Positions 37,406 to 46,215 of a stretch of DNA of 64,000 nt are shown one piece after another. The position numbers and the translations under genes are program-made. The notes below the pieces were generated by a model. It was not told the origin of the DNA. It saw only the letters and a list, made by a program, of their open reading frames with translations, and ran no database searches. This DNA is from Coprobacillaceae bacterium UN01-12pH3A (GTDB lineage Bacteria; Bacillota_I; Bacilli_A; Erysipelotrichales; Coprobacillaceae), in the NCBI GenBank assembly GCA_027676805.1, contig JAQENU010000007.1, forward strand, positions 97,849-161,848, read 5' to 3'. Positions within the stretch are counted from its first letter, which is position 1. Every line of letters begins with the position of its first letter.

Positions 37406-38223
37406 TAGAATTCAACTCCATCAATCAATTGGCTCAACATATAGGCAATGCCATCTTCATCATTGCTAAGTGTCACTTTATCTGCTTTTTCCTTTACACC
37501 TTCAACAGCATTTCCCATCGCTACACCTACACCCGCATATTCGACCATTGATAAATCATTATAACCATCACCAAAGGCAATAACTTCTTCACGCTTAATA
37601 CCTAAATGCTTGACTAAACAATCTAAAGAAGCTGCTTTATCAATGTTTTGGGCCATAATTTCAATATAGAATGGTGCAGAGCGATAAATGCTTAACTGTC
37701 CATCATAAGGAGCTTTAAATTCATCTAAAATACCGGCTACATAGTCAGGATCTGCTGCTAATAATACTTTATTTACCGGGAAATCAATAAATGTTGTTAA
37801 ATCATCAATTTGACGTAGTCCCATATCATTTAATTTTGCTTCTCCTATTACATAGCTGTTATCTGACTGATCAGAAATTAAATCCTGATCCAAATAAGAC
37901 ATAGCTGCTAAATGATAGTCTTTTGCTCGCTGAATCATTTCTTTAGCTTGAGTAACTGTCAATGCTTTTTCATAAATGATCTCACCTGTTTTATAATCAT
38001 TGACCTTTGCACCGTTGAAGGATAATAAATAACCTTCATATTTTTCTAATTCTAACGCCAATGCCTCGTGACGCAGTCCAGGTGTAGGGCGCCCAGATGC
38101 TAATACAACTTTAATTCCTAACTCTTGACATTGAATCAATGCTTCCCTTGTTTTTTCAGAAATTGTATTCTGACTGGTTTTTAGTGTTCCATCTAAATCT
38201 AATGCAATCAGTTTATAGTTCAT
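37405..38223 (-). CDS. Cof-type HAD-superfamily phosphatase
   Basis: A 272-aa sugar-phosphate type phosphatase. It has the nucleophile motif I LIALDLDGTLK (Asp9, Asp11), motif II VVLASGRP, and motif IV IAFGDGYNDLSMVEYAGVGVAMGNA. The C2B cap lies between residues 85 and 190. The substrate is unknown, since such enzymes are broad. No promoter was examined in detail. Confidence 0.9.
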   Translation of the reverse strand: MNYKLIALDLDGTLKTSQNTISEKTREALIQCQELGIKVVLASGRPTPGLRHEALALELEKYEGYLLSFNGAKVNDYKTGEIIYEKALTVTQAKEMIQRAKDYHLAAMSYLDQDLISDQSDNSYVIGEAKLNDMGLRQIDDLTTFIDFPVNKVLLAADPDYVAGILDEFKAPYDGQLSIYRSAPFYIEIMAQNIDKAASLDCLVKHLGIKREEVIAFGDGYNDLSMVEYAGVGVAMGNAVEGVKEKADKVTLSNDEDGIAYMLSQLIDGVEF

Positions 38224-38283
38224 GTTAAGTCCTCCACTTCTTTAATATCAAAACACGAAACTATCAAATTGTCAAAAGAATTA

Positions 38284-38622
38284 TTAACGAGCATAACTGA
38301 TGATTTTGTTTGTTGTCTGATATCCTATGATCGGTAATTTAAGTGTATATTCTGTTTCCACTTGATAGAGCTGCTCTTGAGGATAAAATTCTAAATCATG
38401 ATCTATTGTACAATCTGTATACGTGATACGATATTGCTCTGAATTTGCCATCGCTTCCATAATTCCCTGATCAAAATGACTTTGCGATATTTGTGCTATC
38501 ATATAATGATGATAGTTATAAGCATTATTAATCTGCGAGGCTATATTGAACAGTCCCATAACCAATACAATAAAAAAAGTGATTAGCAAGCTGTCTACAA
38601 TCCATTCTACTGATATTTTCAT
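38284..38622 (-). CDS. TadE-like minor pilin candidate
   Basis: The 112-aa protein has one N-terminal membrane helix (IVDSLLITFFIVLVMGLFNIA) and an extracellular domain, a layout similar to TadE/TadF pseudopilins. It overlaps the previous gene by 4 bases and is the last gene of the Tad-like pilus cluster. No family is recognised with confidence. Confidence 0.55.
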   Translation of the reverse strand: MKISVEWIVDSLLITFFIVLVMGLFNIASQINNAYNYHHYMIAQISQSHFDQGIMEAMANSEQYRITYTDCTIDHDLEFYPQEQLYQVETEYTLKLPIIGYQTTNKIISYAR

Positions 38623-38999
38623 TCATCTACCCTCACATCTACAATTTTGTCAGCCCATTGTCCATAACTGTTTTTTACTGCAAAACGCACTTTATAATAA
38701 CCTTTTTCTTTAATGTTAATGTTGTCATAAATCTCTACCTTTTTTGAAATATCCCCTTCAATTTCATCTGTTGCCGTTACAAAAGTTTTAAGATCGTAAT
38801 CTTCATTTAATTTTAATGCAATCTTATCTGCATTGATTGAAATAGCGGAATATTGAATATCCGGTGTTATAAACTCATTTGCTGCTAACATAGGACGATT
38901 ATTCATCTGTATTAGAAATTGTGTAAAACTGTAAAGGAATATGGTGCATAAAACGATATAGAGTGCTAATTGACTTGCCTGCTTTATACTAAAATCCAT
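38619..38999 (-). CDS. Membrane-anchored protein with Ig-like domain, pilus locus
   Basis: A 126-aa protein with an N-terminus related to the pilin (MDFSIKQASQLALYIVL, compare MDFSLKQALGVVVVIA of the 54-aa pilin). A DUF5011-like Ig domain follows (TATDEIEGDISKKVEI ... YYKVRFAVKNSYGQWADK). This suggests a minor pilin carrying an adhesive or structural Ig fold. The start overlaps the stop of the 42-aa gene. Confidence 0.65.
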   Translation of the reverse strand: MDFSIKQASQLALYIVLCTIFLYSFTQFLIQMNNRPMLAANEFITPDIQYSAISINADKIALKLNEDYDLKTFVTATDEIEGDISKKVEIYDNINIKEKGYYKVRFAVKNSYGQWADKIVDVRVDE

Positions 39000-39127
39000 T
39001 ATATCAGTCTTCCAATCATCATTTTCACAACTTCGCCAAACAACAGGATATTTATCCCTTTCATAAACACAATCGTGACAGCTATCGCAATCAATAAATC
39101 ACAGAAATTCTCAAAAGTATAATCCAT
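38999..39127 (-). CDS. Tiny membrane protein of the pilus locus (42 aa)
   Basis: The frame MDYTFENFCDLLIAIAV... has one membrane helix (LLIAIAVTIVFMKGINILLF) and overlaps the next start (TAATG). It is too short for most gene finders. Its size and placing between the TadC gene and a minor pilin suggest a small pilin or assembly helper. Confidence 0.6.
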   Translation of the reverse strand: MDYTFENFCDLLIAIAVTIVFMKGINILLFGEVVKMMIGRLI

Positions 39128-39129
39128 AA

Positions 39130-39237
39130 TTAAAACCGATGAACATTATTAACACACTGATATGCAATCGTTAATAATCCACTGTATAAAATTAAATTCA
39201 TTATTAGTTCAAATGCCTGTTCCAAAGAAAATTTCAT
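39130..39237 (-). CDS. Tiny membrane protein of the pilus locus (35 aa)
   Basis: The frame MKFSLEQAFELIMNLILY... is 35 aa. It starts like the pilin family (MxFSLxQA, as in MDFSLKQA of the major pilin). AGGGTAA lies upstream of the ATG. It follows the TadC gene by 3 bases. It is probably a second Flp-like small subunit, which is inference from the shared N-terminus. Confidence 0.6.
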   Translation of the reverse strand: MKFSLEQAFELIMNLILYSGLLTIAYQCVNNVHRF

Positions 39238-39240
39238 ATA

Positions 39241-39945
39241 TTACCCTCCCATAAGTGCATTTGACAACATATTGGCAATCAATAAAATATAGATGCTTAA
39301 TAAAAATAAGGGGATGGAATTAATCGCCCCAATAAAAAATAAGTTCTGTTCCTGTGCATGTTGACGATGACTCGTGTTTATTGCATTAAGACGTTTATGT
39401 AAAACAGCAAATTCGCTGATCATCAGTGATTTATCCAAGTAATTGAATTGATACAGATCCAACATCAGTTCATTAATATCCGATAATTTATACTGTGACA
39501 GAAACTCAGTATAGTTTTGCTGTTCCATTGGATCTTTTTCTATTTTCTCTACTAAAATCCGCAAATCTTTTTTTATAGAATCCGGACAAGTTATTAAAGA
39601 CTTTTTTAATGTATTGGGAATATTATTAGATATAATCAATACTTCCAATGAAGACAGCCATAAGGGAAAATCGGCTGATACTTGTTCAGTTTTTTGTTTA
39701 ACCTTAACTCTTATATAAAAATAAGGCAGCTTATAACCCAATAAAAAAGATCCTAGGATGCCATAAAGGAAAACCGGTTTATTAAAGACTATCTGTCTAA
39801 AAATAATCCAATAACCGCTTATCCATAAACATATCAATAGGGCCCCTGTTATTAAGCGCCACTTTAAAAATTGCTGCAGGCTTGTATCAGAAATTTTTAA
39901 ATAACTATTAAGGTTTCTTTCATTAATTTGATATAGCCATTTCAT
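39241..39945 (-). CDS. TadC-like pilus assembly membrane protein
   Basis: A 234-aa protein of the type II secretion F/TadC fold: two membrane helices near residues 30-70, a cytoplasmic helical region with SADFPLWLSSLEVLIISNNIP, and a C-terminal pair (FIGAINSIPLFLLSIYILLIANML). It would form the inner-membrane platform with TadB. GGAGTAAAG precedes the ATG. It follows tadB by 3 bases. Confidence 0.78.
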   Translation of the reverse strand: MKWLYQINERNLNSYLKISDTSLQQFLKWRLITGALLICLWISGYWIIFRQIVFNKPVFLYGILGSFLLGYKLPYFYIRVKVKQKTEQVSADFPLWLSSLEVLIISNNIPNTLKKSLITCPDSIKKDLRILVEKIEKDPMEQQNYTEFLSQYKLSDINELMLDLYQFNYLDKSLMISEFAVLHKRLNAINTSHRQHAQEQNLFFIGAINSIPLFLLSIYILLIANMLSNALMGG

Positions 39946-39948
39946 TCT

Positions 39949-40734
39949 TTACTCCTTTCGACTGATCCATTTGCCATTTAGTCCACATGTCACCAATGTA
40001 TATGCGATGATCAGCATTTCAAAATATAAGAAAGTTATCAGCTGGAATTGCGTAAGACTAAATAGATTCTTCATAAGATCCTGCGGAAACATATAAAGAC
40101 AAAATAAAGAAATGCTTACACTTAGTAACGTGAAATAAATATTTGTCTTTTTAACGTTATTTTTCTGCTTTTGGAATCGGACTACATCGCTTTGCCAATC
40201 TTCAAAATCAACATTATTTAAAGCCTGATAAACATTATCACCGCCAATCTGTTCTCCTAAAACCATATAAGAATGTAATTTCAAAATATATGAATTACAA
40301 TAATGTCGTTCAATATGCATTAATGCTGTTTCAAAATCCTCCCCATCTTCAATATCCTGTATTGCCTTTAAAATACAGCTGTACATTCTTGAAGTATTTT
40401 CTTTGAAAGCCTGTGCAGTCTGCAATAAAGCACTCTTTATTTTCTTATGTGTCTTATACTGGATAGTCATCTGCTTTAAATAAAGACAGTAATCATTAAA
40501 ACGCTGAAATTCATAAGTATAACTAAATTGAGCATAAATAATAAATGGCAGTAATAAGACAACCGTCACTATTAATAATACTGCAAATTGCCATTCAAGT
40601 TTATGTGCTAAAGATACTGCTGATAATAACAGACTATAGATTCCTAAAGATTTCAGATAATCGAGTACGGAATAATGATATCCTAATTTCTCAATAGAGC
40701 TTTTTAAACGATTAATTTTGAACAAGTCTCTCAT
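39949..40734 (-). CDS. TadB-like pilus assembly membrane protein
   Basis: This is an inner-membrane platform protein (T2SSF-like domain; helices near 30-75 and at the C-terminus) with a helical cytoplasmic part (IQDIEDGEDFETALMHIE) that fits TadB. The frame opens at 40770, but the likely start is an ATG at 40734 or a TTG at 40725. AAGGAG lies directly before the ATG and is better spaced (9 nt) for the TTG. It overlaps the ATPase gene. Confidence 0.75.
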   Translation of the reverse strand: MRDLFKINRLKSSIEKLGYHYSVLDYLKSLGIYSLLLSAVSLAHKLEWQFAVLLIVTVVLLLPFIIYAQFSYTYEFQRFNDYCLYLKQMTIQYKTHKKIKSALLQTAQAFKENTSRMYSCILKAIQDIEDGEDFETALMHIERHYCNSYILKLHSYMVLGEQIGGDNVYQALNNVDFEDWQSDVVRFQKQKNNVKKTNIYFTLLSVSISLFCLYMFPQDLMKNLFSLTQFQLITFLYFEMLIIAYTLVTCGLNGKWISRKE

Positions 40735-41884
40735 CTCCTTTCCATAGAAAATGACAATTATATTCTGCATACCGATCTTTCATCCACTTTGGCAAAGGAT
40801 GGTAACTGACAAAAAATTGATTATGACGCTTAATAACTTCATAAATCATTTTATGATGCCGACGGTTATTTACATCTAACCAAAAAACAGCTATTTGGCT
40901 AATATAGCGAAAAGTTTTTGTATCTGTAATGTCTGCTTTCACACGGACTCCAATATCGACTGACTGATAAATAATGTTTTCTATCTTATCATTGGCTAAT
41001 TCGTTTCCTTCCAGCATGTTTAATATTCGTTTAGGAATATTAAGAACATGGTCAGTATGTAAAGTAGTTATTATTTTGGCCCCCGTTGAAACAGATTTAA
41101 TTAACTCTTTGACCTCATAACCTCTAGCCTCGGATAACAGAATCCACTTTGGCAGCATCCTCATACAGCTTTTTATTGCCGTATTATAATCTACTCTTTC
41201 ATTCACCTTCAACTCTACAATATCTTTGCTTGGATAAAGCTGGTTTAAATGCAGCTCAACTGTATCCTCAATCGTAATAATACGCTCATGATTAGGAATA
41301 TAGGAAGTTAAAAACTTAGCCAACTCCGTTTTCCCGTCTCCGGTCATTCCAATGATAAAAAAATTCATGTGACTTTGAACGCTGTTTTTAAACAATTGAA
41401 TAACTTCCTTAGGACAATATTCCTGGTTAGTCATTTTTTCCTCACTCATTCTTGCAATACAGGGAGTTTTACGAATAGACATTGAAGTCCCGCTGGTAGA
41501 AAAAGACTGATGCGTAAACTGCAGTCTTAAATCATTAAAATCCGCCTCTAATATAGGAGAAACCACATTAAATTGTTTGTTTTCTACATTTGATATTTTA
41601 TAGGCGAGCTTCTCTATATCTTCATTACCTAATGTAATATCATGGCATTGATAGCGTCCTTTGCTGATATGATTGATCCAGACTGAACGGCTGTTGCAAT
41701 TAATATCTGTAATATTAATATCGTCAATCAGATACTGTATCTTTCCAAAAAAACTTGGATCATGGATATTTTCTATCTTTTGTGGAATCTCATCCGGTTC
41801 GGCTATATAAGGCTCTGATTCTTCCTCAATTTTTGAAATTCTCTCAAAATAGTCTATTTCCTCATTCTTTTTAAACCACTTCAT
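40712..41884 (-). CDS. CpaF/TadA-type pilus assembly ATPase
   Basis: A 390-aa secretion ATPase of the GspE family that powers pilus extension. Walker A is GMTGDGKT (residues 179-186), Walker B lies in LPKWILLSEARG, and the His-containing TTLHTDH motif is present. The N-terminal domain (about 40-160) with TDINCNSRSVWI matches the CpaF group. It starts 1 base after the pilin stop. Most Tad ATPases also contact a CpaE-like ATPase, which is absent here. Confidence 0.88.
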   Translation of the reverse strand: MKWFKKNEEIDYFERISKIEEESEPYIAEPDEIPQKIENIHDPSFFGKIQYLIDDINITDINCNSRSVWINHISKGRYQCHDITLGNEDIEKLAYKISNVENKQFNVVSPILEADFNDLRLQFTHQSFSTSGTSMSIRKTPCIARMSEEKMTNQEYCPKEVIQLFKNSVQSHMNFFIIGMTGDGKTELAKFLTSYIPNHERIITIEDTVELHLNQLYPSKDIVELKVNERVDYNTAIKSCMRMLPKWILLSEARGYEVKELIKSVSTGAKIITTLHTDHVLNIPKRILNMLEGNELANDKIENIIYQSVDIGVRVKADITDTKTFRYISQIAVFWLDVNNRRHHKMIYEVIKRHNQFFVSYHPLPKWMKDRYAEYNCHFLWKGDERLVQN

Positions 41885-41885
41885 A

Positions 41886-42050
41886 CTACGCCTCTGGAAC
41901 TACGTTAATTGCTTGTTCCCACATTTTTGTCTGTGCTCCTTGAGCACTCTCATTATTTGTATTCGTTATACTGATAGCCGCAACAACAACTAATGCCGCT
42001 ACTGCAATGACAACGACAACCCCTAATGCCTGCTTTAAACTAAAATCCAT
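41886..42050 (-). CDS. Flp-like major pilin (54 aa)
   Basis: The short frame MDFSLKQALGVVVVIAV... has an N-terminal hydrophobic helix of about 20 residues and a polar C-terminal tail (TNTNNESAQGAQTKMWEQ), the form of a Flp pilin. AGGAGG lies 7 bases before the ATG. It sits directly upstream of the CpaF gene. No prepilin leader is seen before the hydrophobic helix, so processing may differ from the classic Flp (G/xxxxEY) site. Confidence 0.7.
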   Translation of the reverse strand: MDFSLKQALGVVVVIAVAALVVVAAISITNTNNESAQGAQTKMWEQAINVVPEA

Positions 42051-42424
42051 TATAATTCCTCCTCGATTATGATTGTCTGACGACTTTGAATCACTTCTTC
42101 TTTCCCATTGATATGCTGATAAGTTTGAATAATATTGACATCTAGCAATCCATTAATATGATCAACTCCTAAAATCTGCACTTTAATATCACAGTCGCTT
42201 TGTTTGCCAAGCACCACTTGTTTTAACACTTCTGCCACCAGCTGATCATTTGATGTGATCTGATGATAAGGTGATGCCAGTTGTTTAAGCGGATAATATG
42301 TGCTGTCATAACTGATACCATAAGTTTCATTGATTTTAAATGGACGTCCGTTAATATCCGATAAGCATATGAAAAATATAAACATACAAATAAACAAAAA
42401 AGAGAATTTTACCGCTAATTTCAT
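42050..42424 (-). CDS. Secreted/membrane protein of unknown function, pilus locus
   Basis: A 124-aa protein with an N-terminal hydrophobic segment (FSFLFICMFIFFICLS) and a hydrophilic remainder rich in beta-type sequence (CDIKVQILGVDHINGLLDVNII). No family is recognised. The stop overlaps the pilin start, so the genes form one transcript. It could be a periplasm-side or surface assembly factor of the pilus. Confidence 0.6.
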   Translation of the reverse strand: MKLAVKFSFLFICMFIFFICLSDINGRPFKINETYGISYDSTYYPLKQLASPYHQITSNDQLVAEVLKQVVLGKQSDCDIKVQILGVDHINGLLDVNIIQTYQHINGKEEVIQSRQTIIIEEEL

Positions 42425-42433
42425 GTTTCTCTC

Positions 42434-44422
42434 CTATCTTTGGCGATAAGCATTAAAAAAAGACAAATCCAATATTTGTCCACTACTTAATAATTGTTGT
42501 TTCAATACATTATTTTCTTCTCTGCCCCATTCAAAAATATAGAGGCTATTTTCATCGGTTGCTTCTTTATCCAAAGAATCTTTCAATAGCTGGTGAATAG
42601 ATTCATTTATTCGCCATTTCGATTGAGGATATAAAGTGCCTAAATAGTCCTCTCCAATATAGCGAATTGTTTTTTCCGTTTCCCTCTCTTTAGGCTGTAA
42701 AAAATGAATAAGTACTTTCTTGTAAACGGTTTTTTGATATCGATCTGTGACACTGAAAGTAACTTCCCCGACTCCTTCTTGATGTTCATTTATTGACTTA
42801 TTCGATATCACTACTTTATTCGTTATATTGCCGTCTTCTTGGTCTGTTGCCTGAACACCTTGAACCAGCAAAGAATCTGTTACTTCATCCCCAACAAAAA
42901 AATAACGATCCGTCGCTTTTATGACAGGTGGATCATTTACAATAACCGTAATTGTTTTTTGAACAATCGCCCCGGCAAGATCCGTAATTTGATACGTAAC
43001 TTTATACTGACCGCTTTTAATAGTGTTCAAATGTTTATCCAACAAGACTTCATTATTTGCTACAATCAATTTATCTGTAATATCTCCATCCTCCTGATCA
43101 TAAGCAGCCGCATAGTTTAAAGCTTCAAATTTATCTCCTAATTGAATGATGAGATTCTCACCATCAATATAGGCATCTCCGTCATTTACAATAGGACTAG
43201 TTATCACTGGAGAATGATTTATCCATTGAGCTGTTAAAACAGCCTGCCCTTTACTATGGGTATACTGATTATTTTCTAAGCGCCCAATACCTAATAACTG
43301 CCAGCGGTCAAAACTATAGCCGGAACGGCTGACTTGGTCAATTGCTGTTATTTCCCCCGCCATTTTCTGAATAACGGTTACTTCTTTTTTGCCATTATAG
43401 ATTCCACCATTGGGATCAATCGTTAATGTTCCTGTATAATTGTCTGATCTCACCTTTAGAAATGCACTGTCTTTTTGCTGACCAATCGACGACAGTGATA
43501 CTAAGGCCTGATTATTGCCTTGGCTATGCCCAATAATCTGTGTTTTGGGATTTAATGGGTCTCCTTCAATCATGCTGTTATACCCACTGATCCGTCCATC
43601 ATAATCCGGAATCTTACACGTAATTTTCATTTTATTATCAGTTATCGTGAACTGTACCTTATCATCGGTATGAAATTTAAACCGTTCAACAACATGCTGC
43701 GTATCCTCTAAAACAGTATAATACTCTTTCGTTTTTTCGTCATATTGATCCAAATAAATTGTAGGTGCTTTTCCGACTTGATTAGAAGTAAATGATGGGA
43801 TAAGCGAATGCTGGAACATTTTCTTTTCATATTCATCATAGAGATCATTGAAGCGATTCAGATTTTGCTGATTTGTCCCTTGAAGCAAATACGTAATTGC
43901 CGTAGTTCCCTTTTTGGATCCAATATAATTAAAGCTTTCGTTTCTCTCCTCGCACATGACTTCCCATATCAGTGTTTGAATAACTAAATAATGCAATCTC
44001 GTTTCATTTGTTCCATCATCATAACGATACTGCTTTTGTACTAACTGCAGTAATTTTGAAACATTCAGATATTTACTGTCTGGTGTAGTTTTCGAATTAT
44101 ACGCTTTAACAAACAACAGCGGCACATTGCTTTCCTGATATTGGCTATTGTCAATCGAAACGACGCCAGGTTCTATACAATAAACAAATTCATTATTAGC
44201 ACCGGCAATCATGATCTTAAAATCGTCATAAGCAGCCCCTCCTTTGCCATTAAAGTATTCATCATTGCCAATCTTTCCCTGCGCCTTTGTCATGATTCCT
44301 GCCACTATTTCCCTCATAACAAATCCCTTATCTCCATTCGTCAAAGCACTAACAGAAGTTAGAGAGAGACACCCTACAATAATGCTTAATGCCATTTTCC
44401 ATATAGTTTGACATCTTTTCAT
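42434..44422 (-). CDS. Thioester-domain surface adhesin of the pilus locus
   Basis: A 662-aa secreted protein with a signal peptide (MALSIIVGCLSLTSVSA). The N-terminal domain carries the signature of thioester-domain adhesins: FVYCIEPG (Cys82) and VIQTLIWE (Gln149), which would form an internal Cys-Gln thioester able to bond covalently to host amines. After it come a Listeria-Bacteroides type repeat (TIDPNGGIYNGKKEV) and two DUF5011-like Ig domains (AAYDQEDGDITDK and ATDQEDGNITNK). No LPxTG motif or membrane anchor is seen at the C-terminus. It is the first gene of the pilus operon and may be displayed on the pilus. Confidence 0.78.
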   Translation of the reverse strand: MKRCQTIWKMALSIIVGCLSLTSVSALTNGDKGFVMREIVAGIMTKAQGKIGNDEYFNGKGGAAYDDFKIMIAGANNEFVYCIEPGVVSIDNSQYQESNVPLLFVKAYNSKTTPDSKYLNVSKLLQLVQKQYRYDDGTNETRLHYLVIQTLIWEVMCEERNESFNYIGSKKGTTAITYLLQGTNQQNLNRFNDLYDEYEKKMFQHSLIPSFTSNQVGKAPTIYLDQYDEKTKEYYTVLEDTQHVVERFKFHTDDKVQFTITDNKMKITCKIPDYDGRISGYNSMIEGDPLNPKTQIIGHSQGNNQALVSLSSIGQQKDSAFLKVRSDNYTGTLTIDPNGGIYNGKKEVTVIQKMAGEITAIDQVSRSGYSFDRWQLLGIGRLENNQYTHSKGQAVLTAQWINHSPVITSPIVNDGDAYIDGENLIIQLGDKFEALNYAAAYDQEDGDITDKLIVANNEVLLDKHLNTIKSGQYKVTYQITDLAGAIVQKTITVIVNDPPVIKATDRYFFVGDEVTDSLLVQGVQATDQEDGNITNKVVISNKSINEHQEGVGEVTFSVTDRYQKTVYKKVLIHFLQPKERETEKTIRYIGEDYLGTLYPQSKWRINESIHQLLKDSLDKEATDENSLYIFEWGREENNVLKQQLLSSGQILDLSFFNAYRQR

Positions 44423-44711
44423 ACTTTCCCCCTTTTCAGTAAAATAAAATAGAAAAAGGTATCTCCATACTTTTTTCTACACTATCATATTAACATGATT
44501 TAGAAGAAAAAATATCCCAAATCTCAGCCAAAATTATCTGTCGATCTTTTCCTTACCGAGTATTTATTATCGCAGTATTCGCTCCACATTTTCTTAGATG
44601 TATACAAATCATTGAACAAATAAAAAAGTGACAGCTTCAAAACCGTTCATCACAAGCTAGACCAAAACGCTAACAGATTGACGATAATTTTTCTATCACT
44701 CTATGATTTAA

Positions 44712-46004
44712 TTAATTTGAAAATTTCTTAGTACATTGCGGATAATAACTTTCATCAAATGCATATCCCAATTCTTTCATTTCACTTGTGGATAATAATT
44801 GGAATCCAGTACCATAAATACGTTCGTAAGCCACATCAATATGATAATAGTTTTCGCCCACTTTCACAATGTTCCATACCATTTCCATATTATTATAAGT
44901 CCCCTCTACGTAATAGCAGTCAATCTTTTGCTGCTGACACATATATAAGAACGCGCGTGCAAAGCCTTCATCCGTCGCTGCATTATTACAGATCGCTCCA
45001 TAAGAAGAATTAGCATATTTACCCGGAGCATCAGCTGGCAGATATTTAGTAAACTTCACCAAATAATCATTCATTTGCTTCACCAAATCCAAATGATTCG
45101 TCGCTGTAAACATCGCTCGGCTGATCGTTAAATAATTTCCTTCTAACTGACGATATTTTTCCTTTGGCAAATAAGGTCCATTCGCCACATCCTGCACACT
45201 GTCAGCTTCATCAACCCCATCAATTTGCACCGTAATAGTACGATTGACAGTGGTGATATTTCCTGATAAATCAGATACAGTATACGTCAATGTATAACTT
45301 CCCGCTGTATTCGTATCTACCATTCCAGTGACCTTGATTGAAGTAGTTAAATCACCGTCTGTTTTGTCATTAGCTCTTACACCCTCTAAAGCATTAAATA
45401 AAGAACCTAATTTGACTACTTTATTATCCACACCGCTAAAGGTTGGAGCCTCATTATCCTGACTTACTACAACGCTTAAACGGAGCTTGTTTGAACGATT
45501 CCCATAAATATCCTCCACAATAATAAACACATCATTATAAGTTTTTACTTCTGTAAATGTCTTAGTTTTCGGTCTGTCCTCTTCATCAAAATAAACAATG
45601 TATTCAGAAGCATCCTGTATGTCTTTTACTAAATCGGCAGCAATTAGTGTATCGCCTACTTTTATTTCATATTTTGTTTGTATCAAAGAGGCAATCGGCG
45701 CTTCCGTATCTCGAATCTGAATCGTAAAAGGGTATTGTTTCCCTGCATATTCGGCATATGCCGTATATATACCAATCTGGTCAATTTGAACATCGGATAA
45801 ATTAATAACTGCATTTTCTAATACTTTTTCATTCGCATTCAAATAATTTTCAGCTGTCGTGGGGATTTCGGAATGGATTTCATAAGTAAATTGCCTTTGT
45901 TTAACCGCAACAGGATCAACTGTAAATAAAAGCCCCACCAGTGAGACGGAACCCACTAGCAACGCTCCCATTATACCCGCTATTATCTTCTCCCGCTTAT
46001 CCAT
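44712..46004 (-). CDS. Secreted Ig-like protein with a degenerate transglutaminase-like domain
   Basis: A 430-aa protein with an N-terminal membrane helix (IIAGIMGALLVGSVSLVGLLF), two Ig/DUF5011-like domains (GVRANDKTDGDLTTSI ... TYTVSDLSGNITTVNRTI) and a C-terminal transglutaminase-like fold. Active family members have GxCxGxA, HAWN and DxT. Here the first reads ATDEGFARAF and the second MVWNIV, so the Cys and His are lost, while YYHIDVAYE keeps the Asp. It is probably a binding protein, not an enzyme. The start is the ATG at 46004 (AAGGGTG upstream). Confidence 0.75.
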   Translation of the reverse strand: MDKREKIIAGIMGALLVGSVSLVGLLFTVDPVAVKQRQFTYEIHSEIPTTAENYLNANEKVLENAVINLSDVQIDQIGIYTAYAEYAGKQYPFTIQIRDTEAPIASLIQTKYEIKVGDTLIAADLVKDIQDASEYIVYFDEEDRPKTKTFTEVKTYNDVFIIVEDIYGNRSNKLRLSVVVSQDNEAPTFSGVDNKVVKLGSLFNALEGVRANDKTDGDLTTSIKVTGMVDTNTAGSYTLTYTVSDLSGNITTVNRTITVQIDGVDEADSVQDVANGPYLPKEKYRQLEGNYLTISRAMFTATNHLDLVKQMNDYLVKFTKYLPADAPGKYANSSYGAICNNAATDEGFARAFLYMCQQQKIDCYYVEGTYNNMEMVWNIVKVGENYYHIDVAYERIYGTGFQLLSTSEMKELGYAFDESYYPQCTKKFSN

Positions 46005-46215
46005 AAACTTCACCCTTCTGTCCGACTAAAATATCTAGACCATTATATCATCAAATCCCCAATTTGACATACAATTATATAAATAATTAGCAATTCTTAA
46101 GAATATTTAGATTTTCTTAATATATCTCTATTTTAACATAAATCTGGGATAATAAAAGTTGTTTTGTCGAACTATTACGACTTATCATAAGTTTTAACAT
46201 GCCATAGAAATTTTA

